A DNA stretch of 64,000 nucleotides from Tritrichomonas musculus. Taxonomy: Eukaryota; Parabasalia; Tritrichomonadida; Tritrichomonadidae. Every line of letters starts with the position of its first letter. The first letter of the stretch is position 1. The stretch covers positions 5,332,001-5,396,000 of the forward strand of contig JAPFFF010000010.1 in NCBI GenBank assembly GCA_039105265.1, written 5' to 3'. Below are positions 1-10,431 of this stretch, one piece after another. The position numbers and the translations under genes are program-made. The notes under the pieces are model-generated. The model searched no databases. It saw only the letters and a program-made list of their open reading frames with translations, and was not told the DNA's origin.

Positions 1-163
1 GTTACGATAATTTTTTTATTTTACGCTCTTTTTTATAAATATTTTTTTTCCTCATTGAAGCTTTGAGTTTAAAATTTACAATAAAAAAATACAATGAAAG
101 TTGATAGAAGTAATTATATTTACAAAAAAATAATAACAAATGAATAGTAATAATGAATTAATA

Positions 164-1192
164 TTATATACGCGAAGAGTTTCCGTTCAAAAAATTAAGG
201 ACAATTTTAAGGCATCCTCCACAGCAAATATCTTCATTCTGTTCATCCATGATTTCCACTGAATCGCGTACTATTTTCTGTACATCCCAATTTCTATTTC
301 GTTGAATACTCATTGCCATTTCATCTGCCATTTGAGGAATAGGAACTTGTCTGATATGTGCCACACTTAAACATCTCACATAATCATTAACTTTTTCCAT
401 ATGTTGGACAATGTAATCCCAAATTAATAGCAAATCATGAGCGTTATGTTCGTCTGCAAAAAATGTCAATTCCCATTTCATTGCATATTGTAAGGCATGA
501 TGATTGCATTGTGTTAAAAGAGATGCTATTTCTGGTTCTTCACGTTCGAGTAAAATATCTAGTTTTGAAAAATGGCTTTCAAGAAAAGGCATATTTTCAA
601 TATTGCGGCCAACTTGCAAATGTGAAATCCACACTTGAGATAAATAAAAGGCCATTGCTTCTGCAAAAGAACGGTTAAGTCCACCTCGAGTTGAAAAAAA
701 TAAAGATACGAGGTAAGATACCCAAACGAAACGGTCATTTCCTTGTGTATAAGACAAATCTTGGTTTTCATGATTGATAAGAGTAATTATCCTTTGAGCT
801 CGAACTTTTGCATCATCAAGATAATGTGGTTGAATTCCCATTTCATCAGTAAGCCTCTTAAACCATATTATCGTTCGAACCGTATCGCCTTCGACAATAG
901 TTTTCGTCTGTGTAGGCAATATAGATAATGGTGAAGTAAAGTTGTTTGGTAAAACATTGATTAAAAGCCGAATGTATCGATCATATAGATCTTTAAATGC
1001 AGAAAGCCAACGAGACCTGAATGGAGGAATAATGTGCATCTTAATCATCCAACATAAAAATCGTGCCCCAGTATGTTTATAAATATCTGTTGAAAGTAGA
1101 AAACGGTCCGCATCTGAATTATTGTATATATCGCCTGATTGTGAAAGTAAAGCTGCTCTTATGTTATCAGGCTTTATATCTGGGAAATCCAT
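164..1192 (-). CDS. TBC-domain Rab GTPase-activating protein
   Basis: A 342-residue protein predicted to speed GTP hydrolysis by a Rab GTPase on endomembranes. The TBC signature is visible: the arginine-finger motif D-x-x-R-T (D103, R106), the glutamine-finger motif Y-T-Q-G (Y148, Q150), and the late TBC block with W-D-Y near residues 258-260 (LLLIWDYIVQH). Both catalytic fingers are present, so it should be active. It is short and consists almost only of the TBC fold. The ATG at 1190-1192 lies within a TTTCATAATGG context, so a TCA initiator may overlap the start and leave almost no leader. The next gene upstream is a kinase on the same strand, about 260 bases away, with no sign of an operon. 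The TBC call is strong; the Rab partner cannot be told from sequence. Confidence 0.85.
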   Translation of the reverse strand: MDFPDIKPDNIRAALLSQSGDIYNNSDADRFLLSTDIYKHTGARFLCWMIKMHIIPPFRSRWLSAFKDLYDRYIRLLINVLPNNFTSPLSILPTQTKTIVEGDTVRTIIWFKRLTDEMGIQPHYLDDAKVRAQRIITLINHENQDLSYTQGNDRFVWVSYLVSLFFSTRGGLNRSFAEAMAFYLSQVWISHLQVGRNIENMPFLESHFSKLDILLEREEPEIASLLTQCNHHALQYAMKWELTFFADEHNAHDLLLIWDYIVQHMEKVNDYVRCLSVAHIRQVPIPQMADEMAMSIQRNRNWDVQKIVRDSVEIMDEQNEDICCGGCLKIVLNFLNGNSSRI

Positions 1193-1455
1193 TATGAAAA
1201 AAAATTGTTTACAAAATTGATCGCTAAGGTTATTTTATTGATAGAATGTACGTTAAATTGAGAAGTTTTTTTTTGTATTTGACCAAATAATAGTTTAAAT
1301 TTATTCTATGTAACTTTTTTAATATGTAAAAGGTCTGATCATGTTTTATATTTTACTCAATATAAAAAATAAAGTTGAAGAACGATTTATCATAAAAACA
1401 TTTTTTAGTATATGAATAAAGATATTTATTTTATTCTGAACAAAATACTTATTTT

Positions 1456-2577
1456 TCAAACAATATTTATATTATCAGCAAATGTAGGAATTGATTTTTC
1501 AAATGAATGGTATCTAGTTCTAATCACAGGAACTCCAATCGATCCTTTTATATTTCTTTGGCAAATAGCTAATACGTGAGAAGTTTTATAGGAAACAGGA
1601 TGTGATTCATCCATTCTTGTTAATTCCTCCATTGTCAATTCAGGTGATTCTTCTTCTTCGGAAGCAAAAGTTATAGTGTTTTCATTTTTTGAAGGAAGAA
1701 CAATTTTTCTTCCATCTGGACATAAACAATCTTTAAATTGGCACAAAAATGGAAAAGAACTGATTTTTGCCTCTTCTACAAAAAATGGATTGCGGACAAG
1801 ATCACTCATTGAAAGCCTCTTTTCAGGTTCTATTACAATCATTTGTTTAATAATATCAACTAATTCAGGAGGTGTAGACGAACGAAGCGAAAAATTTGCT
1901 GTTAAAATGCATCGTTTTAATTTTCCTATTGTATCGCACCTCCATGGTGATTGACCTGTAATTAAATGTGCAAAAAGCACTCCTAGAGCCCAAATATCTG
2001 CTTTAAATGGATCATGCGGAACCTTATTTAATATTTCTGGTGCTTCATATTGGATTGATCCTGCATAGGAGTCAGATAATTCGTTGGGATGTTTAGTTTT
2101 AACAGATATTCCAAAATCAGCTAATTTTACACGTTTATAACCATCAAGAAGGACATTTCCAAGTTTTAAATCATGATGTGCAATATTATTTCTGTGACAT
2201 GTTGCCAATGCAGAAATTATTTGGTTTGCAATTCTTTTAAATAACAGGAGAGCTAAGCCCCTATTTTTCGGAATTTGTGTTTGAAGGTTTCCACCTGAGC
2301 AATACTCTAAAATTATATAAAAATGGGCATTATCATGAAAATGATCATAAAGACGAACAATATTTGGGTGGTTTAAAAGGGTTAGTGCTTTGATTTCATT
2401 GTCAATGGTCTTCCATTCTTCATCTTTTGAATCTGGATTCTGAATTTGCGTAACTTTGGCGCAATATAAGAAATCTGAGCGATTTGAGCGAACTAAATAT
2501 ACTGATGAAAATCCTCCTTTACCAATTAATTTGAAAAATGTATAATCATGGATGACACATGGTAAATCTGAAATCAT
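1456..2577 (-). CDS. Ser/Thr protein kinase (CAMK/NEK-like)
   Basis: A 373-residue protein that is mostly kinase domain (about residues 11-272) with a roughly 100-residue tail. Visible motifs are the glycine loop GKGGFSSV (19-26), the ATP-anchoring lysine K41, the alpha-C glutamate E61, the catalytic loop HHDLKLGN (D136, K138, N141), DFG (154-156) and YEAPE (ending at 181). All catalytic residues are there, but the usual HRD is HHD. It is therefore a non-RD kinase and may not need activation-loop phosphorylation. The substrate is unknown. Trichomonads carry large families of such stand-alone kinases, and CAMK-like is my best family guess. Start: ATG at 2575-2577, no in-frame alternative upstream. 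Confidence 0.88.
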   Translation of the reverse strand: MISDLPCVIHDYTFFKLIGKGGFSSVYLVRSNRSDFLYCAKVTQIQNPDSKDEEWKTIDNEIKALTLLNHPNIVRLYDHFHDNAHFYIILEYCSGGNLQTQIPKNRGLALLLFKRIANQIISALATCHRNNIAHHDLKLGNVLLDGYKRVKLADFGISVKTKHPNELSDSYAGSIQYEAPEILNKVPHDPFKADIWALGVLFAHLITGQSPWRCDTIGKLKRCILTANFSLRSSTPPELVDIIKQMIVIEPEKRLSMSDLVRNPFFVEEAKISSFPFLCQFKDCLCPDGRKIVLPSKNENTITFASEEEESPELTMEELTRMDESHPVSYKTSHVLAICQRNIKGSIGVPVIRTRYHSFEKSIPTFADNINIV

Positions 2578-2831
2578 TTTACATTCGTATTTTATTCAAT
2601 TTTTTTTGTAATTTCAAATTGAATTGAATTCGTTATTTTATATAATCATTCGATGATATTTATATCAAAGAAAATAAAAAAACTCTCTTTAATTCAACAA
2701 AGAGAGGTGGGGAATGAAATTCATGAGAAGATTCTTTTTATTCAGATTCAATACATAAAAAAATTTTTATTTTGATTTAAAATCTTGCATTTTACTTAAA
2801 TAACAAATAATAAGTCGATTATTCAACATTC

Positions 2832-3341
2832 TCAATTATCTTCAAGAATTTGTTCAACAACTTTGATATAATTATCACTATTATGATCGCTAATTGCATT
2901 TAATTGAGTGGAAATAGCGTTAAGATCTGTTTCTGGATTGATTATCGCGTTTGCGAGAGTTTTTGGTTTGTTTATTTTTAACTTGTAAACAGCTCCAGCT
3001 GGATATCGTACATGCTTTGGTACTCCTTTTTCATACTCTTGAGCAGACCTAATAATAACAGGAACAGAATTCCATAAATTTGCAAGCAATCTTGAATCAG
3101 CAGTGTTAGTCAATTTCATCAATCTGAGAATAGTATCAAATGAATTTACAAGTTGTTCAAGTGGAATTTTGCTAATAGCTGGAAAGAGGAAATTAAATTT
3201 AGTATAAACATTTGGAATCGATAATGTAGGTACAATATCGTCATCATTAACAATAGTAATAATACGATCATGAATATGCGTATTTGTTGTAATGTTCAGT
3301 TTAATTCCGTTCTTACCAAATTTATAAAATGTTTTAAAATT
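2832..3341 (-). pseudogene. 3' remnant of a class-3 (DAG-type) lipase gene
   Basis: An open frame runs from a stop at 3342-3344 to the stop at 2832, about 169 codons, but the first ATG is only at 3119. The upstream codons encode the end of a class-3 lipase core, including IVNDDDIVPTLSIPNVY, which matches the 'GDDIVPRL' block with the triad aspartate in fungal-type and diacylglycerol lipases. The nucleophile elbow G-x-S-x-G should lie further upstream and I could not find it. Upstream sequence is AT-rich filler running towards the MULE end near 3.78 kb. It is best read as a 5'-truncated lipase gene. A cryptic 3' exon is possible, but I see no acceptor of the known trichomonad type. Confidence 0.6.
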
Positions 3342-3344
3342 TTA

Positions 3345-3781
3345 AACGTTTAATTTTGAATTGAATATATCGGTTATGAATATATATTTAGTATATAGAC
3401 TCGATTTGAAAAAAGTGCATTTTTTTAAATTGCCTTTTTTTCATCATTCCGCTTGAAAAAAACTTTTTAAAATATGAAAATTATGATATATATATAATTA
3501 AGAACTAAATTAATCTATTAAAATAATTATATCTTTTAAATATAAAATACTTTTCTATCATTTTCACTTATCAAATAATTATTTTCTGCCGATAGACAAG
3601 TTTTTATCTTTTAACAACTAGCTTTTCGTTTTTTAATATGTAAAATGTAAGTATAAACAAATTAATTTTTCTTATATATTAAATATTTAATTATATATTA
3701 CATATTTTTTTTTTTCAATGACAATTCAAAAATTAAATGAGTAGATAAAATTTTTGAATTCTCAATCGTAATTGAATTTGT
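3345..3781. other. AT-rich gap between lipase remnant and MULE
   Basis: About 440 bases with no supportable reading frame. It holds homopolymer T and A runs and TATATATA stretches. No gene, tRNA or clear repeat was seen. Confidence 0.5.
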
Positions 3782-3998
3782 GTTTTTTTAAAAAATGATA
3801 GATCAAAAAAGGAAACTTTTTTAGACATTTTCCTCTCAATTTTTCCATCATTGAAAAAGTTGCGATTCCTTGGACATTTTTATTTCATTTTAGAAATTGA
3901 GACAATTTTTAAGAAAATAAACTTCTTTTGAATAAATAAAAAAATAAAATAATAATTAAAAAAATATTTGTTTTTATTTATTATAAATAATAAATGAA

Positions 3999-6900
3999 TT
4001 ATTGTTTTAATTGTAATTGTTCTTTGTTTTGTGGTTCTTTTTTCATTGATTTCAGTATACATCCATAGCAAATACCATCATCAATGAGGTGAAGTAAAGT
4101 AGCAGGTTTATTTAAAACAAATTCTTTTTCATTTTGAGTCAAATTATACTTTGAATCAACAAATGATTCAATTTCATTACCTTTATATTTACTATAAAAT
4201 TTGATTGTATCAATTACATATTTTTTTTCATCATATTGAACATTTTTAAGATCGTCTTTTATAGGATTATATGAAATAATTAATTCATCATATTGATCAT
4301 TCATATTTATTTTATAATCCGGAAGTTCTGGAAACTCTAAAGTTCTTTTCAATGCTAGTTGATGTTTACAAGGAATATTTAATTCTAATTGAGCTGAAGC
4401 TAATTTTGTACTACTACATTGGCATTCTGAGTCTGTTGTTTCATAAAATTCCATTTCTGATATCATTCTTTGCTCATTTGTTGCTTTAAATTCTTTGTTA
4501 ATGCTTCTTTTTAAATATTCATAATTATGCTTAATTCTTTTTGAATAATTTTTATTGTGGTTCATTAAATTACAAGAGAGTCGGCATAAAGCTGAATAAA
4601 AATTATTACGTCGAGGGGTCAATTTATTTAAATGACCATGATAACTTTCGAGGCTGTTTGTGGTACTTGGCATTTTAAGTTTTGGTCTGAATTGCAACGA
4701 CACTTCTTCCCATCTTTTTTGATCTTTAATGTCGATTTTATTTAATTCAAAAGAATAAAACAATCCTATCTTATCTAAAACTTTTTTTATTTCACCTTCA
4801 ATAGATCTAGGTGGTTTCTTTTTATTTTGACAATTTCTTTCTCTATCAATTGCTTTATAAAAAATTTGAGATATATTTTTTACTGCTGAATCATAATCCA
4901 CTTTTGTTGAGGCTTCTATCAGCTGTTTGGCATGAAATGAATAAGGACTAAAATGCAAATTTTTTAAAAGATGTCTTAAGCATACGAGATGAGTCATTTT
5001 AAATAAGTTTATTGCACTACGAAGCGCTTTCCCTTGGTCTGACTCAATTATTGCTTTTTGAAAACTAAAAGAACATTTTTTTTCAATTGTATTTAATAAT
5101 AATAAATAATAGTCAGATTTTTCTGTTGGTCCAAAACTGTATCCTAATGCAAAACCAGTATTGTATTTTGAGCCCATTATAATTGAAGTGGTAAAATACG
5201 GTAATACTCTAAAGGTAGTATCAAGTAAAAAACCGTTTAATTTATTCTCATTTAAAATAGATGCACATGAAGGTAAAAGATAAACTCCTGAAGTTATATA
5301 ATGCAATATACCGTTGTATTCTATTTTTGGTAAGTTTTTCCTGTTATTTTCGACAGGAATAATGTTTAGAAGCAAATATCCTTTGATCGTATTCATCAAA
5401 TCATCTTTGTTAGTTGCCTCATTTACTTGTTTATTACAAAAAGAACAGAAAAACTCAAGCAAAGTAGAAGTATCTTCATTCTCTTCAAGACCATTTTTAA
5501 TTGATTTTTTTACAAAAGATTGCAAAACATCAGAAAAATCGAATAACGAATAAAATAATAAAGATGAATGCTTTAACAATGCCCTTGTTCCTGGGCCAGG
5601 AAAAGATATGATCCATACAAAACAAGTTTCTTTTTGTAACTTAAGTTCTGGGCGAAATTTTAAATGCTTTCTTTTATATGAATAAACGTTGTCCTCAAAT
5701 CTAAACCATGCTTTTTTAATCCATTCCAATGAAACGGTTACATTCAATTCCTCTTCTGAATCAATAAAAACTTTCCAATTTTCTTGCGACTCATTTTTGC
5801 ATGCAAAAAGTTTCTTTTTATTTTGTTTGAATTTATGGAAGTAAAGCAACTCATTTAAAAAAACAGAAACATAAGTATAATTCCAGCATTCTTGTTTAAA
5901 AGGCAAGCCTGGTTGAATGCTAACATATGCAGGCGAATACGAGCTATCAATCCAATCAGGTGGAAAGTAATCAGTTGAAAATGCAATAGAACTTTTTGAT
6001 ATGTCAGTAGGAGCATTTTTTAAAATTGTTTTATTCGACAAGGATTCTGTTGCATGGCAATCTTTTGAAATTTTACTATTGCTTAATTGTGGTGGTGTAA
6101 AATAGCTTTTTTGATCATCTTTACTATCGTTCGGAGTAGAAAAAAGCTGAATGTTATTAAAATTATTACTTTTACAAAAAAGGTTCTGTTTACTTGCAGT
6201 AGAATCTGCATTGGCATTCACAGGAGCTGACATTGGCAGAATATTTGTGTAATGTTGACTTTGCTGTTGGTTATCTTTGATCGAAGATTCTGAAGTTTGG
6301 ATGCCGTGCGTGTTGAAGCTACTGCTTAATCGCGGTGGTGTAAAATGGCTTTTTTGATCATCTTTACTATCGTTCGGAGTAGAAAAAAGCTGAATGTTAT
6401 TAATATTATTACTTTTACAAAAAAGGTTCTGTTTACTTGCAGTAGAATCTGCATTGGCATTCACAGGAGCTGACATTGGCAGAATATTTGTGTAATGTTG
6501 ACTTTGCTGTTGGTTATCTTTGATCGAAGATTCTGAAGTTTGGATGCCGTGCGTGTTGAAGCTACTGCTTAATCGCGGTGGTGTAAAATGGCTTTTTTGA
6601 TCATCTTTACTATCGTTCGGAGTAGAAAAAAGCTGAATGTTATTAAAATTATTACTTTTACAAAAAAGGTTCTGTTTACTTGCAGTAGAATCTGCATTGG
6701 CATTCACAGGAGCTGACATTGGCAGAATATTTGTGTAATGTTGACTTTGCTGTTGGTTATCTTTGATCGAAGATTCTGAAGTTTGGATGCCGTGCGTGTT
6801 GAAGCTACTGCTTAATCGCGGTGGTGTAAAATGGCTTTTTTGATCATCTTTACTATCGTTCGGAGTAGAAAAAAGCTGAATGTTATTAATATTATTACTT

Positions 6901-7205
6901 TTACAAAAAAGGTTCTGTTTACTTGCAGTAGAATCTGCATTGGCATTCACAGGAGCTGACATTGGCAGAATATTTGTGTAATGTTGACTTTGCTGTTGGT
7001 TATCTTTGATCGAAGATTCTGAAGTTTGGATGCCGTGCGTGTTGAAGCTACTGCTTAATCGCGGTGGTGTAAAATGGCTTTTTTGATCATCTTTACTATC
7101 GTTCGGAGTAGAAAAAAGCTGAATGTTATTAAAATTATTACTTTTACAAAAAAGGTTCTGTTTACTTGCAGTAGAATCTGCATTGGCATTCACAGGAGCT
7201 GACAT
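3999..7205 (-). CDS. MULE transposase with N-terminal 81-aa tandem repeats and SWIM finger
   Basis: A 1068-residue protein. Residues 1 to about 400 are five copies of an 81-residue Ser/Asn/Gln-rich unit, the last diverged at its end. The transposase core follows: FLLDTTF with D662, ESDQGKAL with D723 followed by VCLRHLLKNL, and TNSLESYHG with E853, giving a plausible DDE triad. The SWIM zinc finger CxC...CxH lies at about 927-947 (CQC then CKH). It should cut and paste the element flanked by the inverted repeats. The ATG at 7205 is arbitrary: each repeat contains the same Met, and the frame is open upstream through a partial sixth repeat without another ATG. It looks intact. Confidence 0.88.
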   Translation of the reverse strand: MSAPVNANADSTASKQNLFCKSNNFNNIQLFSTPNDSKDDQKSHFTPPRLSSSFNTHGIQTSESSIKDNQQQSQHYTNILPMSAPVNANADSTASKQNLFCKSNNINNIQLFSTPNDSKDDQKSHFTPPRLSSSFNTHGIQTSESSIKDNQQQSQHYTNILPMSAPVNANADSTASKQNLFCKSNNFNNIQLFSTPNDSKDDQKSHFTPPRLSSSFNTHGIQTSESSIKDNQQQSQHYTNILPMSAPVNANADSTASKQNLFCKSNNINNIQLFSTPNDSKDDQKSHFTPPRLSSSFNTHGIQTSESSIKDNQQQSQHYTNILPMSAPVNANADSTASKQNLFCKSNNFNNIQLFSTPNDSKDDQKSYFTPPQLSNSKISKDCHATESLSNKTILKNAPTDISKSSIAFSTDYFPPDWIDSSYSPAYVSIQPGLPFKQECWNYTYVSVFLNELLYFHKFKQNKKKLFACKNESQENWKVFIDSEEELNVTVSLEWIKKAWFRFEDNVYSYKRKHLKFRPELKLQKETCFVWIISFPGPGTRALLKHSSLLFYSLFDFSDVLQSFVKKSIKNGLEENEDTSTLLEFFCSFCNKQVNEATNKDDLMNTIKGYLLLNIIPVENNRKNLPKIEYNGILHYITSGVYLLPSCASILNENKLNGFLLDTTFRVLPYFTTSIIMGSKYNTGFALGYSFGPTEKSDYYLLLLNTIEKKCSFSFQKAIIESDQGKALRSAINLFKMTHLVCLRHLLKNLHFSPYSFHAKQLIEASTKVDYDSAVKNISQIFYKAIDRERNCQNKKKPPRSIEGEIKKVLDKIGLFYSFELNKIDIKDQKRWEEVSLQFRPKLKMPSTTNSLESYHGHLNKLTPRRNNFYSALCRLSCNLMNHNKNYSKRIKHNYEYLKRSINKEFKATNEQRMISEMEFYETTDSECQCSSTKLASAQLELNIPCKHQLALKRTLEFPELPDYKINMNDQYDELIISYNPIKDDLKNVQYDEKKYVIDTIKFYSKYKGNEIESFVDSKYNLTQNEKEFVLNKPATLLHLIDDGICYGCILKSMKKEPQNKEQLQLKQ
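5992..7205 (-). repeat. Five tandem 243-bp coding repeats
   Basis: The units are nearly identical and in frame with the transposase, with the marker GCTGACATTGGCAG recurring every 243 bases (around 6228, 6471, 6714, 6957 and 7200). One codon alternates Phe/Ile in order F-I-F-I-F (SNNFNN versus SNNINN), so the array was last enlarged as a 486-bp pair of units. The copy nearest the catalytic core has diverged. Confidence 0.92.
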
Positions 7206-7350
7206 TGGCAGAATATTTGTGTAATGTTGACTTTGCAGTTGGTTATTGTTAATAAAGAAAATAATAAAATAACCGTATATTTTGAATTAAAAAAATTGAG
7301 AGAAAAATATCCAAAAAAGTTCCATTTTTAGATCTATCTAAAAAATCATA

Positions 7351-7976
7351 GTTTATAAACGGCATCGCAAGTTTCTTGTTTTCTTTAGAGCAAAAATGAG
7401 ATCCTATAACCTCTTTTACATTGTTTTACTTATAATACTGGGTATTGTCGTGATCTTGATTTTTGCCATTTGCCTTAAGAAAAATAACAATGGTAATTTT
7501 GTTCTCCTTTTTAAATTTAATATCTTTCTCACTATTGTGTGGTTGGATGTACTAGGTCGTGCGATGTTAAAACCTTGCTGTGATTAACTTACATATTTAT
7601 TGCTAACAAAGCTTGCAAGTCAGCCAATATTATCGAAAAGTAATAATAAACAGTTTTTATATACATATTTTTATTATATTTTTATTCGTAAAAGATATTT
7701 AAACATTATTAATCTGATTTCAACTTAGATAACTTACTATTAACTAACTAATTCTAAGGTAAACTAACAATAATAGCTGCTTTACAATTATTTTTAAAGA
7801 AAGAGTTACTGCTTCGTTTGCGTTTCATTTTAACAACATGCACCAGGAGAATTATCAACAAACTTGATTCGCTTGAGCTTCATTAATTAAATTGATTTGA
7901 AAAGTTATTTTATAAAATTTTAGAGACATGTTATATGAAAATATTACAAAATAATTTCTCTTATTAAATTTATATA
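7351..7976. other. Gap between MULE and TA-flanked element
   Basis: AT-rich, no supported gene. A 63-codon open frame at 7396-7587 (+) begins with a hydrophobic stretch, but it has no recognised domain and lacks coding character; I do not call it. Confidence 0.4.
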
Positions 7977-8078
7977 CCCAATGTGTCAACGTCATAAGGG
8001 AGTTTCCCCGATTGAATAATAAATCTGATCGTTCTTCACAATATTTCTATATGTAAAAATAATAAATTCATTTAAATA

Positions 8079-9612
8079 CCCATTTTTACAATCAAGGTTC
8101 TCAATTTTCCGGGAATGATTTCTGAGTATTGAAATTCTCAGAATTGTTGTTAACTTTTTCTGTAGTAATCTTTTTTTTAATTCAAAAAAATGACAATTCT
8201 TTTTTTTACTCTCAATTTTTTCAAATTAAAAAAAAAAAATTGAGACAAATATTTTTTTTGTACGTTTATTTCCGTTTTTTTCTCTAATAAAGAAGATTTA
8301 CTCAAAACCTGATGGAATTCATGCAATGATGCTGGTCATTTTAAAATATATATTTATAAAAGATTATTTTACAATCACTGTTTCTTGTTTTTAAAGTTTT
8401 AAAAAAAATATAATTTATATTAATTGAAAATATTATGCATAAAGAATTAATCAAAGAACTTCGTTTAAAGTTTTTCATGATCAACGAAAGAAACAAAATC
8501 GTTGTATAACATAAAATTTAATGAGCCAATCAAGGTTATTCAAAAAGTTCAAAAATTTTTATTTTTTTCAACTTTTTTGGAAAAGCTATTGAGTATTTGC
8601 TAATTTCAAGCGAAGAATTGTTTTATTAACCATATGTGTTTTATAAATGTTCATTTATCTCGCAAAAAATGTTTTTTGTTATTTTTTAATCTTACCATTT
8701 CAGACTATTTTTTAAGTTATTAAGCTTGTACTATGGTTATTTACAAAAAGCATTTTCCACTCTTTCATTTAAAAGTATATTAAAAATGGATCATCTTAGT
8801 AGAGTGTCAAAATAAAATCAATCATATTAAAAAAGTGAGTTAGATTTATTATATATGCTTTTTATTATAATTTATATATACAACATTATATAAAATATAT
8901 TAATTTCCGTTGATTTCCTTATACTTGAGAGTAAAAAAGCATTTTTTCATGAATAAAAAAAGGCGGTTAAGGTCAAAAAACCGTAAAAATAGGTCAAATA
9001 ATAAAAAGGAAAAAGATGAATAAAAATTAGAAAAAAAGAGTCCTTTAACATAAGTAGGAGAAATAAAATAGCTAAAAAAAGCAAATAAAATGAAAGTAAA
9101 GCTTAAGCTTAACAAAAAATATTTTTCAAATTCTGAAGTTCAAGGCATGGTGATTAATCGGGTTCCTTTCTTCACTTGGCAATTATATTCTTTTGCATTT
9201 ATTTAGAATTTTCATCATCATTTTACCGAAGTTTCGTTTTGATCAATATTAAGATTTTCATCATTTTTGGTTCTGATGTATGTTCTCATCTCCATTTGTC
9301 CTTGTAAATAGTTTGCTTCTGAGATATAGTTTGAATTTTGCTTTTATCTATAGCAGAAAAGATGGTTTCCTCTAAATAAGTATGGCCATGGTAGTTTTTT
9401 TAATTCACATGTCTTATTTTTTGTATTTTATTGGAGTTTTCATATGTTTTGGATTATAATATAAGATAATTAAAGATTATAAAACAATAATAAGTCCTTT
9501 TTTATCATAAAATTCTTTGGTGACAATTTATATTTGAAAGATTTTATTCAAAAAATTTCAATAACTCAGAAATCATCCCCGGAAAATTGAGAACCTTGAT
9601 TGTAAAACAGGG
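8079..9612. mobile_element. TA-flanked inverted-repeat element, nested inside the outer one
   Basis: The ends are an inverted repeat of about 56 bases with a few differences. The left starts CCCATTTTTACAATCAAGG at 8079 and the right is its complement ending at 9612 (CCTTGATTGTAAAACAGGG). TA flanks both sides. The block CTCAATTTTCCGGG is shared by both arms. The inside is AT-rich with no transposase; the 71-codon frame on the minus strand near 9.0 kb is low-complexity and not called. The CCC...GGG ends resemble those of the outer element, suggesting one family. Confidence 0.7.
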
Positions 9613-10431
9613 TATTTCTGTTGAATTCAAATTTGAATAATTTTGAATAACGATTAATTTTTCCCTCTCAATATTTTTGAAAGAAGTAGAAAAAATTTGT
9701 GAAATATGAAGAAAAATTGTTTTTTTTTCAATCATTTTGCAAAATGTCAAAAAGATTTTTGTGGATTTGGTATATTCATGTTGAGACCAACTATTCTCAC
9801 TGAAAACTTTTTTTTACTAAAAAACTTTTTTGATAAATGATCAAATATCACTTATGTCCTCTAAGAATAAAACTACACTTTGCTATTAAAAATTGTTTTT
9901 ATAAGTGTATTGTTTTGATATAAAGCATCAAATTTGTGATTTACTTTTTTATCTCATTGAAATTGCTAAATATTAGCCAACATTTCTCCATCATTTTTCA
10001 CGTTTGATAAATTCAAATCATTAAATGTTAATCAGCATAAGATAACAAATTGATATTGGAAGAAAACCAAAAATTCAGTTTTTGTTTTGGTAAATCATTT
10101 CAAGTATTTCCTCAAAAATGCAATAATGCTAGATAAAAATATGTAATGATGCATCTACACAATATAAAGAATTACATTGTTGTATTATCTATTTAGGTTA
10201 GAAAAATCTCTTCAAATGATTAATTATTTGATATAATCTTGAGTTTGTTATATAATAATAAAAATGATATTTTTAAATATAATTAGGCTTAAATAATTAT
10301 TTTTTTATACATATAACTTAGAAATATGTTATTCAATAAGATATTATTTTTTTTCGAAAATATTTGTTATTCAACTTTTTGTGAGAACTCATATAAATAT
10401 TTGTAAATATAAAACCATTTTAAAGAATAGA

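Larger units (their letters stand above)
3782..7350 (-). mobile_element. MULE-type DNA transposon with imperfect terminal inverted repeats
   Basis: The transposase gene is bracketed by imperfect inverted repeats. The left end, about 3789-3845, shares with the reverse complement of about 7286-7344 the blocks GATAGATC, GGAA, CTTTTTT and CTCTCAATTTTT, in the same order and spacing, over about 55 bases. This is typical of Mutator-like elements with long but diverged termini. I could not identify a 9-11 bp target duplication, so the exact ends are uncertain by some tens of bases. The single long open frame suggests recent activity. Confidence 0.65.

Noticed and set aside
7396-7587. 63-codon frame with a hydrophobic start
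   Set aside because: No domain or coding bias; it lies in filler beside the MULE end.
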